From the NCBI RefSeq assembly GCF_000374105.1, contig NZ_KB893650.1, positions 676,862 through 740,861 on the forward strand: 64,000 nt of DNA, in the 5' to 3' direction. This document shows, piece by piece, positions 19,765 through 28,890 of this stretch (position 1 is the first letter of the stretch; every line of letters begins with the position of its first letter). Origin of the DNA: Kangiella aquimarina DSM 16071 (GTDB lineage: Bacteria > Pseudomonadota > Gammaproteobacteria > Enterobacterales > Kangiellaceae). The notes beneath the pieces were generated by a model, which saw only the letters and a program-made list of their open reading frames with translations, ran no database searches and had not been told where the DNA came from. The position numbers were made by a program, and so were the translations under genes.

Positions 19765-20468
19765 TGAAACGAATTCACGCTAAACAGGCTGCATTTACGC
19801 TTACTGAGATTCTGGTAGCGTTGTTTGTATTCAGTGTGGTTGTGGCAGGAGCGTTGCAAGTTTTCACTTTTTTGCAGAACGCAACCGACTCGAATGATAA
19901 GCAGATTCAGCGAATACGTGAAGTACAGATGGCTGTAAGGCAGCTGGAAGAGGATATTCGCTATTTAGTACCACGTACCAGACGAGATGAATATGGCGAT
20001 ACCTCACCACTGATAGTAGGTGAAAGCAGTAGCGTGAATAGTTACCTGGAGTTTACGCGGGCCGGATGGCGAAACCCGGCAAAGTTATCTCGCAGCGAAC
20101 TGCAGCATCTAAAGTATGAGTTTGTGGATGACGAGCTATTGAGACATCATTGGATATATGTCGACCCAGCGCAGAATGGACAGGAGCTAACACGTGTTAT
20201 GTTGACAGGTGTTACTGAGTTTAAAGTTGAATTTCTTGAAGACGATAACTGGAAAGAAGATTGGATTATAGATCGTGGTACTAAAGGAACCATGCCCGAG
20301 GCGGTAAAAGTCACAATCGAGCTAAAGGACTTTGGTGAAATATATCGACTGTTCCCAATGGCCGACTTTGCTTCTAATGAACGAAGCGAAGGTGCAGATG
20401 AAAATGGTCGAGGGGGTGAGTCAGGGCCGGGCAATGACGGCGGTACTGATATAAGAGGGAGACGTTGA
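19764..20468 (+). CDS. gspJ: Minor pseudopilin GspJ
   Basis: This 234-residue prepilin has basic leader MKRIHAKQA and the site QAA^FTLTE, with Glu at +5. Position -1 is Ala instead of the usual Gly, which is rare though tolerated by some prepilin peptidases. The rest fits GspJ (EILVALFVFSVVVAGALQVF, then IQRIREVQMAVRQLEEDIRYL). The last ~30 residues are a Gly/Glu-rich, probably disordered tail. Part of the pseudopilus tip; start overlaps gspI stop by one base. Confidence 0.9.
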   Translation: MKRIHAKQAAFTLTEILVALFVFSVVVAGALQVFTFLQNATDSNDKQIQRIREVQMAVRQLEEDIRYLVPRTRRDEYGDTSPLIVGESSSVNSYLEFTRAGWRNPAKLSRSELQHLKYEFVDDELLRHHWIYVDPAQNGQELTRVMLTGVTEFKVEFLEDDNWKEDWIIDRGTKGTMPEAVKVTIELKDFGEIYRLFPMADFASNERSEGADENGRGGESGPGNDGGTDIRGRR

Positions 20469-21553
20469 TGAATCCTCTACATACCTTAACTTCTTCCAGA
20501 AAAGTGAGCATAAAATGCTCCAAACAAAGCGGTATTGCTTTGATTACGGTGCTGGTGATTTTCTCGGTATTGAGCATTATGGCCATTCATATACTGTCTA
20601 ATCAGCATATGAATAACCAAAGAACCGCCAATATAATCAATAGTTCAAGGGCTTATCAATATATGTATGGGGCGGAAGAGTTCGCCAAAAGTTTGTTGCA
20701 GAATTACTTTGAAGAAAGCGACCAGGAGCGTGTCCATCGCAACCAGCCATGGGCGCAAAATCCAATGATGTTTCCTATTGAACAGAATATGGGACAACTT
20801 GAAGGCTCGGTTAGAGACATGCATAGCTGCTTCAATCTAAATAGCATTATCATGGAGCCGGTTGTTCAGGCAGGAAGTGAAGATAGCGAGCGTGGTAATG
20901 GCGGTGGTGGTCTGCAGGTTGTTGGAGAAACTGGCGGCCAGACAGACGAACAATTACCAGGACAAAAGTTATTTGCGAAACTGATTGAGCCTTTAATAGA
21001 ACAAAGCGAAAGTTCGCCCCAGGCTCTGGCAGCTGCTGTACGTGACTGGATTGATGATGACCTGGAGCCTGCGGGAATTGATGGTGCAGAAGACTATACT
21101 TATACCGGCCTGACCAAACCCTACCGAACGGCTAATACTTTTATGGCTCACACCAGTGAGCTGATGGTGGTTAAAGGGTTTAATGCAGCAATCTATGACA
21201 GTATCAAAGACTACATTTGCGTATTACCGACCGAGCAGGGCACCATCAATGTTAATACAGTGAAACCCGAGCAGGCGGAGTTAGTTTGGATTTTATTAGA
21301 GGACGTTGATCTGGCAACGGTAAGACAGGCGTTGGAACAGCTGCCAGAGGATGGTTATGACGAAGCCTCCTTTTTCGAGAGCTTGGGCAGTGGTAAAGTG
21401 TCGAAAGATGGGCGTGGGAGATTAGTGTTTGATAGCCAGTATATGCAACTAACTGCCACAGCAATGGTTCAATCAGGTAGAGCCAAAGTGCAATCCTTGT
21501 TGATGAAGTCAGAGAATAAATTTCAGGTGGTTGCACGCCACATTGGAGATTAG
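20468..21553 (+). CDS. gspK: Minor pseudopilin GspK
   Basis: A ~361-residue prepilin with leader ending CSKQSG^IALITV. As usual for GspK it lacks Glu at +5. The large alpha domain (~100-240) and C-terminal pseudopilin fold (INVNTVKPEQAELVWIL) match GspK, which caps the tip. ATG 20468 shares its A with the gspJ stop (TGATG); the TTG at 20465 is a weaker choice. A Gly-rich acidic insertion lies at about residues 137-162. Its HSCFNLNSI motif is a family signature. Confidence 0.92.
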   Translation: MNPLHTLTSSRKVSIKCSKQSGIALITVLVIFSVLSIMAIHILSNQHMNNQRTANIINSSRAYQYMYGAEEFAKSLLQNYFEESDQERVHRNQPWAQNPMMFPIEQNMGQLEGSVRDMHSCFNLNSIIMEPVVQAGSEDSERGNGGGGLQVVGETGGQTDEQLPGQKLFAKLIEPLIEQSESSPQALAAAVRDWIDDDLEPAGIDGAEDYTYTGLTKPYRTANTFMAHTSELMVVKGFNAAIYDSIKDYICVLPTEQGTINVNTVKPEQAELVWILLEDVDLATVRQALEQLPEDGYDEASFFESLGSGKVSKDGRGRLVFDSQYMQLTATAMVQSGRAKVQSLLMKSENKFQVVARHIGD

Positions 21554-21555
21554 CA

Positions 21556-22791
21556 ATGAAAGATCGATTGTTTATTCGATTAAAGAGTGATGAGGAGTCA
21601 TTAGAGTGGGGACTCATGACTCATGAGGAGTCTGTTCCGAAATTCAGTGAGCAGGGTGAATTATTGCTGGATGACATGATTGCTCTGGCTGAGCAAGCAG
21701 CCCAGAATGAAGTTGTTCTTCTGCTGCCTGCCAGTCGTGTAAGGTGTTTTAATGTTAAAGCACCCACCCGTAATCGAAAGCAGCTAGAGAAAGCGGTTCC
21801 TTATATTCTTGAGGAGCAGGTTCTGGAGAATGTTGAGCAGCAACTGTTTGCACTAGGTAGCATCAATGCCAGTGGCATGGTAGCAGTGAATGTAGTTGAT
21901 AAAAGTTATCTCGAAGACGTGTTGGAAAGACTGAAGAATGCATCAATTGAGCCAGACTATGTGGTATCTGATGCTTCCTGTTTGCCATTGTTTGATGATG
22001 CCTGGTCTGTATTGGAGCATGATGATTCAATTTTGGTTCGACAGTCAGCCAATGAATACTGGTCTACCGAAGCTGATATGCTGTCCGATCTGATGAGCTG
22101 GAACTTGCAGACTCAGTTTGAAGAAAACCAAACCGTATCCCAGGCAGTCAGGATTTATAGCCCGGATGAAAATACCAACCTGCTTGCTGGCATTGCTGGC
22201 TTAGCAATACAAAAAATGCCAGTGGAAAACAGTTTTGAGTGGTTATGTAGTCAGTTTAATTACTCGTTACTGAACCTTCTACAACAGGAATTTTCTTCAC
22301 AGAAAAAACATCAGGTAAATTTAGGTCAATGGAAAATGCCGGCCATTGCAGCAATTGCTTTAATAGCGGTTGGATTTATATATTTAATCAGTCAGATGAT
22401 TGTTTTGAACCAGCAAAAAAATCAATACGAGCAGCAGATTTTAACCAGTATCCAGCAAGTTTTTCCAAATGTTAGTGACGTGAACACCGGCTTAATACAG
22501 GTATCCAATCGCTTCTCCACATTAGGTGGTGACGCAGCGTCAGCGAACAGCTTCATGTTATTACTCGATAAATCTTTAGCGGCAATCGATCCGCAAACTA
22601 TAAAAGTGTCGCAACTGGAATACTTATCAAGCATGGCACAGTTAAGCTTTGATGTTGAAACAAGTGATTACTCAACATTAACAGCAGCGCAGAATAAGTT
22701 GGAAGCAACGGGAATGCAGGTTGAGATGCGTAATGCTTCGGAGAGTGGTGGCACCTGGTCTGCACGGATTTCAGTGGGAGTAAAACAATGA
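21556..22791 (+). CDS. gspL: Type II secretion protein GspL
   Basis: A 411-residue bitopic protein: a cytoplasmic actin-like domain (~1-245) that recruits GspE, one membrane helix (~260-285, PAIAAIALIAVGFIYLISQMIV) and a periplasmic ferredoxin-like domain (~320-405). The family signature LLPASRVRCFNVKAPTRNRKQLEKAVPYILEEQ is clear at ~50-90. It starts 2 nt after gspK and overlaps gspM by 4 nt. Confidence 0.92.
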   Translation: MKDRLFIRLKSDEESLEWGLMTHEESVPKFSEQGELLLDDMIALAEQAAQNEVVLLLPASRVRCFNVKAPTRNRKQLEKAVPYILEEQVLENVEQQLFALGSINASGMVAVNVVDKSYLEDVLERLKNASIEPDYVVSDASCLPLFDDAWSVLEHDDSILVRQSANEYWSTEADMLSDLMSWNLQTQFEENQTVSQAVRIYSPDENTNLLAGIAGLAIQKMPVENSFEWLCSQFNYSLLNLLQQEFSSQKKHQVNLGQWKMPAIAAIALIAVGFIYLISQMIVLNQQKNQYEQQILTSIQQVFPNVSDVNTGLIQVSNRFSTLGGDAASANSFMLLLDKSLAAIDPQTIKVSQLEYLSSMAQLSFDVETSDYSTLTAAQNKLEATGMQVEMRNASESGGTWSARISVGVKQ

Positions 22792-23270
22792 GCGCATTAA
22801 AAACTTGGTACTCCGGTTTGCAGGAGCGTGAGAGAAATATGGTGATTGCACTGGGCGTTGCTTTGGCCATCTTGCTGATTTTTTTATTAGTGGTGTTACC
22901 GTTAAAGAATTACTTTAACAGTCTAAACGATGATCTCAGTTATTATGAGAATCAGGCCATAACAATTGAGAAGCAGGTTGCAGCAATAAAAAGTGCAGGC
23001 CCTGGGAAAGTGACCAATGACAATATATCTCTAAACCAGCTGGTAAATCAGACGGCAAAAAGTTTCGGACTGAGCTTTTCCAGAATTGAAGAACGTGAAA
23101 GAAATAAAGAAATTCAGTTAAGGCTTGATAATGTTGAGTTTGATCAGCTTCTACGTTGGATTTCTTTGTTGGAGCAAGGTCGTGGGTTGGTAGTTGATAC
23201 CTTAAGAGTTTCAAAAAAGGATGCAGTGGGCAGAGTGGATGCTTCGATCAAATTGATAAAAGCTTCATGA
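22788..23270 (+). CDS. gspM: Type II secretion protein GspM
   Basis: A 160-residue inner membrane protein: cytoplasmic stub with LQERERNMVIALG, one membrane helix (~20-42) and a periplasmic ferredoxin-like domain (~75-160; VEFDQLLRWISLLEQGRGLVVDTLRV). It pairs with GspL in the platform. It overlaps gspL and gspN by 4 nt each (ATGA). Confidence 0.9.
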   Translation: MSALKTWYSGLQERERNMVIALGVALAILLIFLLVVLPLKNYFNSLNDDLSYYENQAITIEKQVAAIKSAGPGKVTNDNISLNQLVNQTAKSFGLSFSRIEERERNKEIQLRLDNVEFDQLLRWISLLEQGRGLVVDTLRVSKKDAVGRVDASIKLIKAS

Positions 23271-24013
23271 AAAAATTGATTTTAAGTTTCATTATTGGTT
23301 TTTTATTGCTATTAATTTTTGTATTAGCAATGGCTCCGGCAAGAATAGTATTACCTTGGTTTACCCAGGGGCTACCCCAGTTATCATTAAATCAGCCATC
23401 GGGCTCAATCTGGAATGCCACTTTGGATTCTATTAGTTTTCAGGGAAGAAGCATTCACAATATCTCAGCGCAGACTGGCTTCTGGTCATTATTACTTGGC
23501 AATATCCATTCAGAAATTCAGATAGACGATCAACAACTATTTATTGACGGTAGTGTTCAACTGAATAGTAAGCAAGTATCAATTAACAAAACTGATTACG
23601 AACTGGATGCAGGAGCAATACTGGACTGGGTCAGATTGCCCATTACTGAACTTTCAGGTCGCTTTGCTGGTGAAATAAATGAACTTGAGCTTGCGCCCAA
23701 TGAAATCATAAAGCTTGACGCTAGAGGTGTTTGGCAGAATGCAGTAGTAGGCTATCCCAATTCTGTACTGGAATTAGGTGATATTCACTTCACGATAGAG
23801 CGTACCGATGAAGGACGAGCATTACTGACTATAACGGAAAATCCGGGAATGCTGGATTTGGAAGGAACATTAGAAGTGGGGTTTGATAAACAATACCAGT
23901 TGAACCTCAGCACGCAGACTGATACACCTGCGCACATCAAACAATGGTTGACTCAGCTGGGTCGCATTGAAAACAACAGAGTTATTATCAAATGGAATGG
24001 TCGCCTGCCTTAA
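23267..24013 (+). CDS. gspN: Type II secretion protein GspN
   Basis: A 248-residue protein with one N-terminal membrane helix (~4-26) and a beta-rich periplasmic domain typical of GspN (LPWFTQGLPQLSLNQPSGSIWN). GspN is present in only some T2SS operons and its exact role is unclear. It overlaps gspM by 4 nt and the following HAD gene by 22 nt, so the operon runs on beyond the secretion genes. Confidence 0.85.
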   Translation: MKKLILSFIIGFLLLLIFVLAMAPARIVLPWFTQGLPQLSLNQPSGSIWNATLDSISFQGRSIHNISAQTGFWSLLLGNIHSEIQIDDQQLFIDGSVQLNSKQVSINKTDYELDAGAILDWVRLPITELSGRFAGEINELELAPNEIIKLDARGVWQNAVVGYPNSVLELGDIHFTIERTDEGRALLTITENPGMLDLEGTLEVGFDKQYQLNLSTQTDTPAHIKQWLTQLGRIENNRVIIKWNGRLP

Positions 24014-24666
24014 CAAAGCAACAATGGGATGATCTGGAAGCTATCCTGCTGGATATGGATGGCACTTTACTGGATTTGGCTTTTGATAATGATTTCTGGT
24101 TAAGACAGGTTCCCAGGCTATATGCAGAAAAACTTGGTATAGATCCTGAAACAGCTCAGCAACAGCTATTTGATTTATATCATGAATATAAAGGCACGCT
24201 GCAGTGGTATTGTACTGATTTTTGGAGCGAGCAATTGGGAATAGATATCATCAAGCATAAGTATGATTTCGCCCATAATATTGCTCTTCGCCCAGGCACA
24301 GTAGAATTTCTAAATAAAGCTAAACATCACAACAAACGATTAATTCTGGTGACTAACGCTCACCCCGATACCTTAGCAGTTAAAATGGATCGTGTTTTAA
24401 TAGCAAAATATTTTGATGACATTTATTCTTCACATCAATTTTCAAGACCTAAGGAATCACCTGAGTTCTGGGAAAGATTGCAGCAGGAAATTAACGTTTC
24501 GCTAAACAAATGCCTGTTTGTTGATGACTCAGAAGAGATTTTAACGGTAGCGCAACAATCAGGAGTTAAACTGGTTCTGTCAGTGAGTCAACCGGACTTA
24601 TCATTGCCAGTCAAAGATGGTATGAAGTTTCCAAATATCAATCAACTCAATGAAATTATTGGATAA
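23992..24666 (+). CDS. yrfG: HAD-family GMP/IMP nucleotidase (YrfG-like)
   Basis: A 224-residue HAD hydrolase with motif I DMDGT (residues 21-25), motif II at ILVTNAHP, and motif III/IV KESPEFW ... FVDDSEEIL. LDMDGTLLDLAFDN and the QWYCTDFWSEQLG segment are near-identical to E. coli YrfG, which hydrolyses GMP and IMP 5'-phosphates. ATG 23992 lies inside gspN. In E. coli yrfG is beside hslR-hslO; here the T2SS operon sits between them. Confidence 0.88.
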   Translation: MEWSPALTKQQWDDLEAILLDMDGTLLDLAFDNDFWLRQVPRLYAEKLGIDPETAQQQLFDLYHEYKGTLQWYCTDFWSEQLGIDIIKHKYDFAHNIALRPGTVEFLNKAKHHNKRLILVTNAHPDTLAVKMDRVLIAKYFDDIYSSHQFSRPKESPEFWERLQQEINVSLNKCLFVDDSEEILTVAQQSGVKLVLSVSQPDLSLPVKDGMKFPNINQLNEIIG

Positions 24667-24673
24667 ATACGAC

Positions 24674-25222
24674 ATGCGTAAACCACCCAAAATTAAAAAC
24701 ACCAAATTAATTGCACAGACAAGAATCTTTGGCGTGGAAGAAATGGAGCTGGAGTTTTCAAATGGTGTTTATCGAATTTATGAACGGCTCAAAGCCGGTA
24801 AGCATGGTGCGGTAATGATTGTACCTCTGCTGGATAGTGAGACCATGTTACTCATTAAAGAGTATGCTGCCGGAGTTGAGCGTTACGAATTGGCTTTCCC
24901 CAAAGGATTGATTGATGCGGGTGAAACCAGTGAGCAGGCGGCAAACCGCGAGCTCCAGGAAGAAGTTGGTTATGCAGCAGAGCAGCTTCATGTGCTACGA
25001 AAAGTAAGTCTTGCTCCAGGCTATTTGGGTCATCAGATGGATATTGTTGTTGCTGAGGAGCTTTTCCCGAGCAAGCTGGAAGGCGATGAGCCTGAGCCAA
25101 TTGAAGTTGTCGAGTGGAAAATTAGTGATATGGATAGTTTGCTGGATATAGAAGAGTTTAGTGAAGCTCGCAGCATTGCTGCTTTATATTTGCTAAAAGA
25201 TTATTTGGCGAAAAAGCAATAA
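24674..25222 (+). CDS. nudE: ADP compounds hydrolase NudE (Nudix)
   Basis: This ~182-residue Nudix enzyme has the full Nudix box GX5EX7REUXEEXGU (GLIDAGE ... RELQEEVGY) and NudE-type EFSNGVYRIYER and EGDEPEPIEVVEW. It hydrolyses ADP-ribose, NADH and Ap3A-type substrates in the cytoplasm. ATG 24674 lies 7 nt after the yrfG stop; an upstream in-frame ATG at 24650 would overlap yrfG and add eight residues, and cannot be excluded. A strong terminator follows at 25226. Confidence 0.9.
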   Translation: MRKPPKIKNTKLIAQTRIFGVEEMELEFSNGVYRIYERLKAGKHGAVMIVPLLDSETMLLIKEYAAGVERYELAFPKGLIDAGETSEQAANRELQEEVGYAAEQLHVLRKVSLAPGYLGHQMDIVVAEELFPSKLEGDEPEPIEVVEWKISDMDSLLDIEEFSEARSIAALYLLKDYLAKKQ

Positions 25223-25225
25223 AAA

Positions 25226-25254
25226 AACAGCGAGTATATCTCGCTGTTTTTTTC
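25226..25254. terminator. Intrinsic terminator after nudE (bidirectional)
   Basis: Stem ACAGCGAG / CTCGCTGT (25227-25234 and 25240-25247) is flanked by A7 and T7, so it ends the gsp-yrfG-nudE operon and also the converging lipoprotein operon. Confidence 0.88.
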
Positions 25255-25264
25255 TGAACGTAAG

Positions 25265-25795
25265 CTATTTTTCTTCTGCAGGCATAGAGATCACTGTTTC
25301 ACCATCATCCTGCTGTTCCAGCGTGCCGTTAATTTCCAGGTAATCCTGGATGGGTTTGTCACCAGCTACAATCTGAATAGCGATGGGTTTTTCATAGGCT
25401 ACTGACAAGTCTTTAGCATAGATAGTTAGCAAATGAATACCTTCAGTTTGTGGGATAACTGTTATAACTTTTTCTTCCGATTGTTGAGTCTGGGTGCCAG
25501 ACTTAAAGGTCATTAAAGAGTCGCTCGATAATATCAAATTATCGGTAGTTTGTAGGCGTGCCGTAATATCGTGTTTGATATTACTGGTAGTCAGATAAAC
25601 CTGTACAGGCTCTCCAACTGCAACACGCTCCTTGCTAACTTTATAATTAATCGCTGTTTTAGAGCCGGGCTTCCCCGGACTCTGATAGCTTTGCTTCATT
25701 TTGTGCGCTTCACTCTGTTGGGCGCAAGCAGTTAAAGGTGCAGTGCCTAGCAACAAGCTAATGGCAGTGCTTAAGAATACGGTAAGTGTTTTCAT
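25265..25795 (-). CDS. Uncharacterised lipoprotein
   Basis: This 176-residue protein has a lipoprotein signal with lipobox LTAC (Cys24). The mature part is beta-rich (INYKVSKERVAVGEPVQVYLTTSNIKHDITARL, then HLLTIYAKDLS), like an immunoglobulin-like or filamin-type single domain, and ends in an acidic tail. I do not recognise the family. It begins 20 nt after the stop of the metalloprotease lipoprotein gene on the same strand and is probably co-transcribed with it, so a partner role in the envelope or at the cell surface is possible but unproven. Confidence 0.6.
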   Translation of the reverse strand: MKTLTVFLSTAISLLLGTAPLTACAQQSEAHKMKQSYQSPGKPGSKTAINYKVSKERVAVGEPVQVYLTTSNIKHDITARLQTTDNLILSSDSLMTFKSGTQTQQSEEKVITVIPQTEGIHLLTIYAKDLSVAYEKPIAIQIVAGDKPIQDYLEINGTLEQQDDGETVISMPAEEK

Positions 25796-25815
25796 AATCT
25801 GTGCCCTAAAATTGA

Positions 25816-27417
25816 TTAATTACTGATAAGTTCAACATCATAACAAGCCGCTGCAATGTCTGATCCTGTTGAGTCATAAGCCAAAGTATCGGCAACGTAT
25901 GTGCCAGCTTGTAAGTTTGTCGTAATTTCTACTTCACCTGTCCCAAAGTCCTGATTGAGCGCAACCAAACTACCACGAGAATAAATGTAGGCATCGACAT
26001 CGTTAGTATTTGCAACAGCTGGAGTGAGTCGCAATGTGTAACTGCCGCTACTTGCAACATTGAGCCTTAAGAATCGATGGTTACCGAGTTTATTTCGGTC
26101 ATCACCATTAGTCGTATTTGTACAAGCTTGTACAGGAGCATTGTCAGGATTGATAGTGACATAGACGGGCAGGTTTGCATTATTGCCACCACTATTGGTT
26201 TCATTACTGCCCCAAATATCGGTGTTGGTAACTATCTGTTGGCCACTAACCAGACTATTAACTTGGGCCTCTTGAGCTGGGTTATTATCTTTTAAATAGG
26301 TTATGAAACTGAAAATACTGGTGAATGCTTCAGTATTTTTTTGTTCGTTAGTTAATACTTCATAAATCGGACCAAGTCCTAAAGTTGTCGTGTCGTCATT
26401 TAGTCCATCATAAATATCATAGAGGATTGCCTGAACGGAGCCTTCACTAAACCAACCCTTGTTGGATACGTTATTGTTTTCAACATTAATAGAAAAGCCT
26501 TGTGCCTGCTGAGAGCCATAGGAATCTCGATAGTAAGGGTCATCAGTGATTATGCCGGACCAGGCGTTCCCAAACCCTTCGCTAAATGCCACTCGCATAT
26601 CCAAACGATCGCCTCCGGAATGAGAACCACCGATGCTATCTGAACGAGCCAGTTTATCTTCAAAATAGTGTCCCCATTCGTGAATGATAACGTGACCATC
26701 ATATTCGTCAGTATCACTATTGGCTGCACCTAATAAGAAAATTTCACCGTTGCTGTAAAAAGACGTACCAATCTGACCTTGGCTACGATCTCCCGACTGC
26801 GCAACATTGTTTACGCTCCAATTTATTTTAAGCTCTGGTAGATTGATGGAGCTATCGACGACCTCAAGTTTCATGATCGTCTCATAAACTCGATCTAAAA
26901 TATGAAATGGTGCTGCTGCACGTGTCGATGTATAGCTGCTGCCCCCCCATCCTGAGGCTGCATTGAGGTTACGGGTTTGATTGCTACTGCCCGTTGAAAA
27001 GACAGAGGAATCAAGTACGTAGATAGCTCCATTATTAGTGTTATCGACAATTGTTGTATCCCAGCCTGGGGAGCCAGTTTGTAACAATTCAGCTCGGACG
27101 CGAATTTTTACCTCAGTATTAGAGTTGAGTTCAAAACTATACTGGCCATTACTATCAGTTTTAGATGTAGCAATTACAGAGTTACCCTGCAATACCTGGA
27201 TAGTAGCTCCACGTATTGGGTCTTGGCTGATTAGGTTGTAGTTTAATCCATTAGTACTGGTGTTATGAGGAACATTATCATAGGTTGCCGTTCCTGAAAT
27301 TGTTACTTTTTCTGGAACAGGTCCAGAGGAGGGCGGTGTAGAGTCATCGCCACCGCTGCCGCATGACACTAGGAATGCCAAACCAGCGATGGTAAAAATG
27401 CCACGGATAAGCTTCAT
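25816..27417 (-). CDS. Secreted lipoprotein zinc metalloprotease (HEXXH) with PPC domain
   Basis: A 533-residue protein with lipobox LVSC (Cys19) followed by a Ser/Pro/Gly/Asp linker. Residues ~38-115 look like a carboxypeptidase-regulatory (beta-sandwich) domain. The centre has HEWGH (246-250) and, ~30 residues on, RVAFSEGFGNAWSG with Glu280 as likely third zinc ligand, a gluzincin-type arrangement. Residues ~440-530 resemble a pre-peptidase C-terminal (PPC) domain (GSYTLRLTPA ... DVDAYIYSRG). Lipid anchoring plus PPC domain suggests export to the outer surface, and the local T2SS is a candidate route; this is inference. The exact peptidase family is not recognised. Confidence 0.75.
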   Translation of the reverse strand: MKLIRGIFTIAGLAFLVSCGSGGDDSTPPSSGPVPEKVTISGTATYDNVPHNTSTNGLNYNLISQDPIRGATIQVLQGNSVIATSKTDSNGQYSFELNSNTEVKIRVRAELLQTGSPGWDTTIVDNTNNGAIYVLDSSVFSTGSSNQTRNLNAASGWGGSSYTSTRAAAPFHILDRVYETIMKLEVVDSSINLPELKINWSVNNVAQSGDRSQGQIGTSFYSNGEIFLLGAANSDTDEYDGHVIIHEWGHYFEDKLARSDSIGGSHSGGDRLDMRVAFSEGFGNAWSGIITDDPYYRDSYGSQQAQGFSINVENNNVSNKGWFSEGSVQAILYDIYDGLNDDTTTLGLGPIYEVLTNEQKNTEAFTSIFSFITYLKDNNPAQEAQVNSLVSGQQIVTNTDIWGSNETNSGGNNANLPVYVTINPDNAPVQACTNTTNGDDRNKLGNHRFLRLNVASSGSYTLRLTPAVANTNDVDAYIYSRGSLVALNQDFGTGEVEITTNLQAGTYVADTLAYDSTGSDIAAACYDVELISN

Positions 27418-27614
27418 TGATCTTCTCCAAACTAGGTATAGCGATAATAGTAAATAATCTAATCTTTACCTAATATGAACAAATCAGCGTTTTAAGTAAA
27501 TGGTTATTCTGTATCTCAGTGTTGCCTGTGGGCAGTTGAAATTGATACAAAACAGTGGAATATAGATAAATTATCCAGACAAAACAAATGGTTAGAACTT
27601 GAGTCTCATTCTTG

Positions 27615-28862
27615 CTATGGAGTATCTGACGACTTGGTAGCTAATAGGTGATTTAATGCAGCCATTACCTGATTATCTTTTTGATAATCATTTAGAACTT
27701 CTCCTGCGCGGGTTGCTAAGCGGCCATTTTCAGACGCATCAAGGGTTTCAAATTCAACAAGGGTGTCTGGAGTGATGCCTGCTCCCTGTATCGATTTGCC
27801 AGATGGAGTGTAGTAAAGGGCAGTGGTTAGCTTAACTGCATTGCCACCATGGATAGGAAGGATAGTCTGGACCATGGCCTTTCCGTAGGACTGGGTGCCG
27901 AAAATGAAACCACGGTGATGATCCTGTAAGGCTCCGGCAACAATTTCTGAGGCAGAGGCTGAACTTCCATTGACAAGGACGACCATTGGCTTGCCACCCA
28001 GGATATCTCCAGAAGTCGCTGTATAAGAGTCGTTACCTTCAGGTAGGCGCCCTTTTGTGGAAACGATGATGCCTTCATTTAAGAAAAGATCGCTAACTTC
28101 AATTGCACCATCCAGCAGGCCACCGGGGTTATTACGCAAATCAAGGATAAAACCTGCCAGTGGCGTTTTATTTTGTTTTTCCATCGCGCTTATGGCTTTG
28201 CTCAGGTCGTTGGCCGTCCGTATCTGGAATTCGTTAATATGAGCATAGCCAATTCCTTTTTCCAGTAATTCATATCTGACACTGGTGGTGTGGATGATTT
28301 GACGAGTAATGGTAATGGTTTCAGTTTTATTGTTAACTGCTTTAATGACCGTGAGAGTTACTTTGCTACCAGGCGGTCCACGCATTAAATCTGAGCCCTC
28401 AACATCTGAAAGTCCTTTTGCAGAGACATCACCAATAGCAGTGATCAAATCATTGACTTGCAGGCCGGCTGCTTTGGCTGGAGAGTCTGCCACCACGGCC
28501 ATGACTTTTATTCCATCCTCCAGATGAAGTGCTTCAATGCCAATGCCAGCGTAATCTCCAGTAGCTGTTTCTTCTAGCTGGGCAAATTCATCAGCATTGA
28601 GGTAGCTGGAATAAGGATCAAGGTTATACAGCATCCCCCTGATTGCACCATCAAGAATTTCTTTATCAGTTAGCTCGTGAACGTAGGACTTTTTTATTTC
28701 AGCGTAGACGTCAGCTAATGCCGCCAGCTCATCAAGTGGTAGGGTCTCGATTGACGATTCAGGTTGAGGCTTTTGAAGCTCAGGGTTTTCATGAGGGTGT
28801 TCTGCCAGAGCGGCCTTTGGCAGCATCAGCATTATTATGCAACCTAAAACAATGCGCTTCAT
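27615..28862 (-). CDS. C-terminal processing peptidase, S41 family (CtpA-like)
   Basis: A 415-residue periplasmic serine protease: signal peptide (~1-20), PDZ domain (~105-190; GIGIEALHLEDGIKVMAV, SPAKAAGLQVNDLITAIG), and the S41 core with DLRNNPGG, the Ser region GSSASASEIVAG (~299-310) and Lys328 in GTQSYGKAMVQ. It cleaves C-termini of periplasmic proteins and in many bacteria trims peptidoglycan hydrolases. It follows envC by 28 nt, as in many Proteobacteria, which fits a role in cell-wall separation. Confidence 0.92.
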   Translation of the reverse strand: MKRIVLGCIIMLMLPKAALAEHPHENPELQKPQPESSIETLPLDELAALADVYAEIKKSYVHELTDKEILDGAIRGMLYNLDPYSSYLNADEFAQLEETATGDYAGIGIEALHLEDGIKVMAVVADSPAKAAGLQVNDLITAIGDVSAKGLSDVEGSDLMRGPPGSKVTLTVIKAVNNKTETITITRQIIHTTSVRYELLEKGIGYAHINEFQIRTANDLSKAISAMEKQNKTPLAGFILDLRNNPGGLLDGAIEVSDLFLNEGIIVSTKGRLPEGNDSYTATSGDILGGKPMVVLVNGSSASASEIVAGALQDHHRGFIFGTQSYGKAMVQTILPIHGGNAVKLTTALYYTPSGKSIQGAGITPDTLVEFETLDASENGRLATRAGEVLNDYQKDNQVMAALNHLLATKSSDTP

Positions 28863-28890
28863 ACAGTTCCCTCAATTCCTGTGGTGTAAT

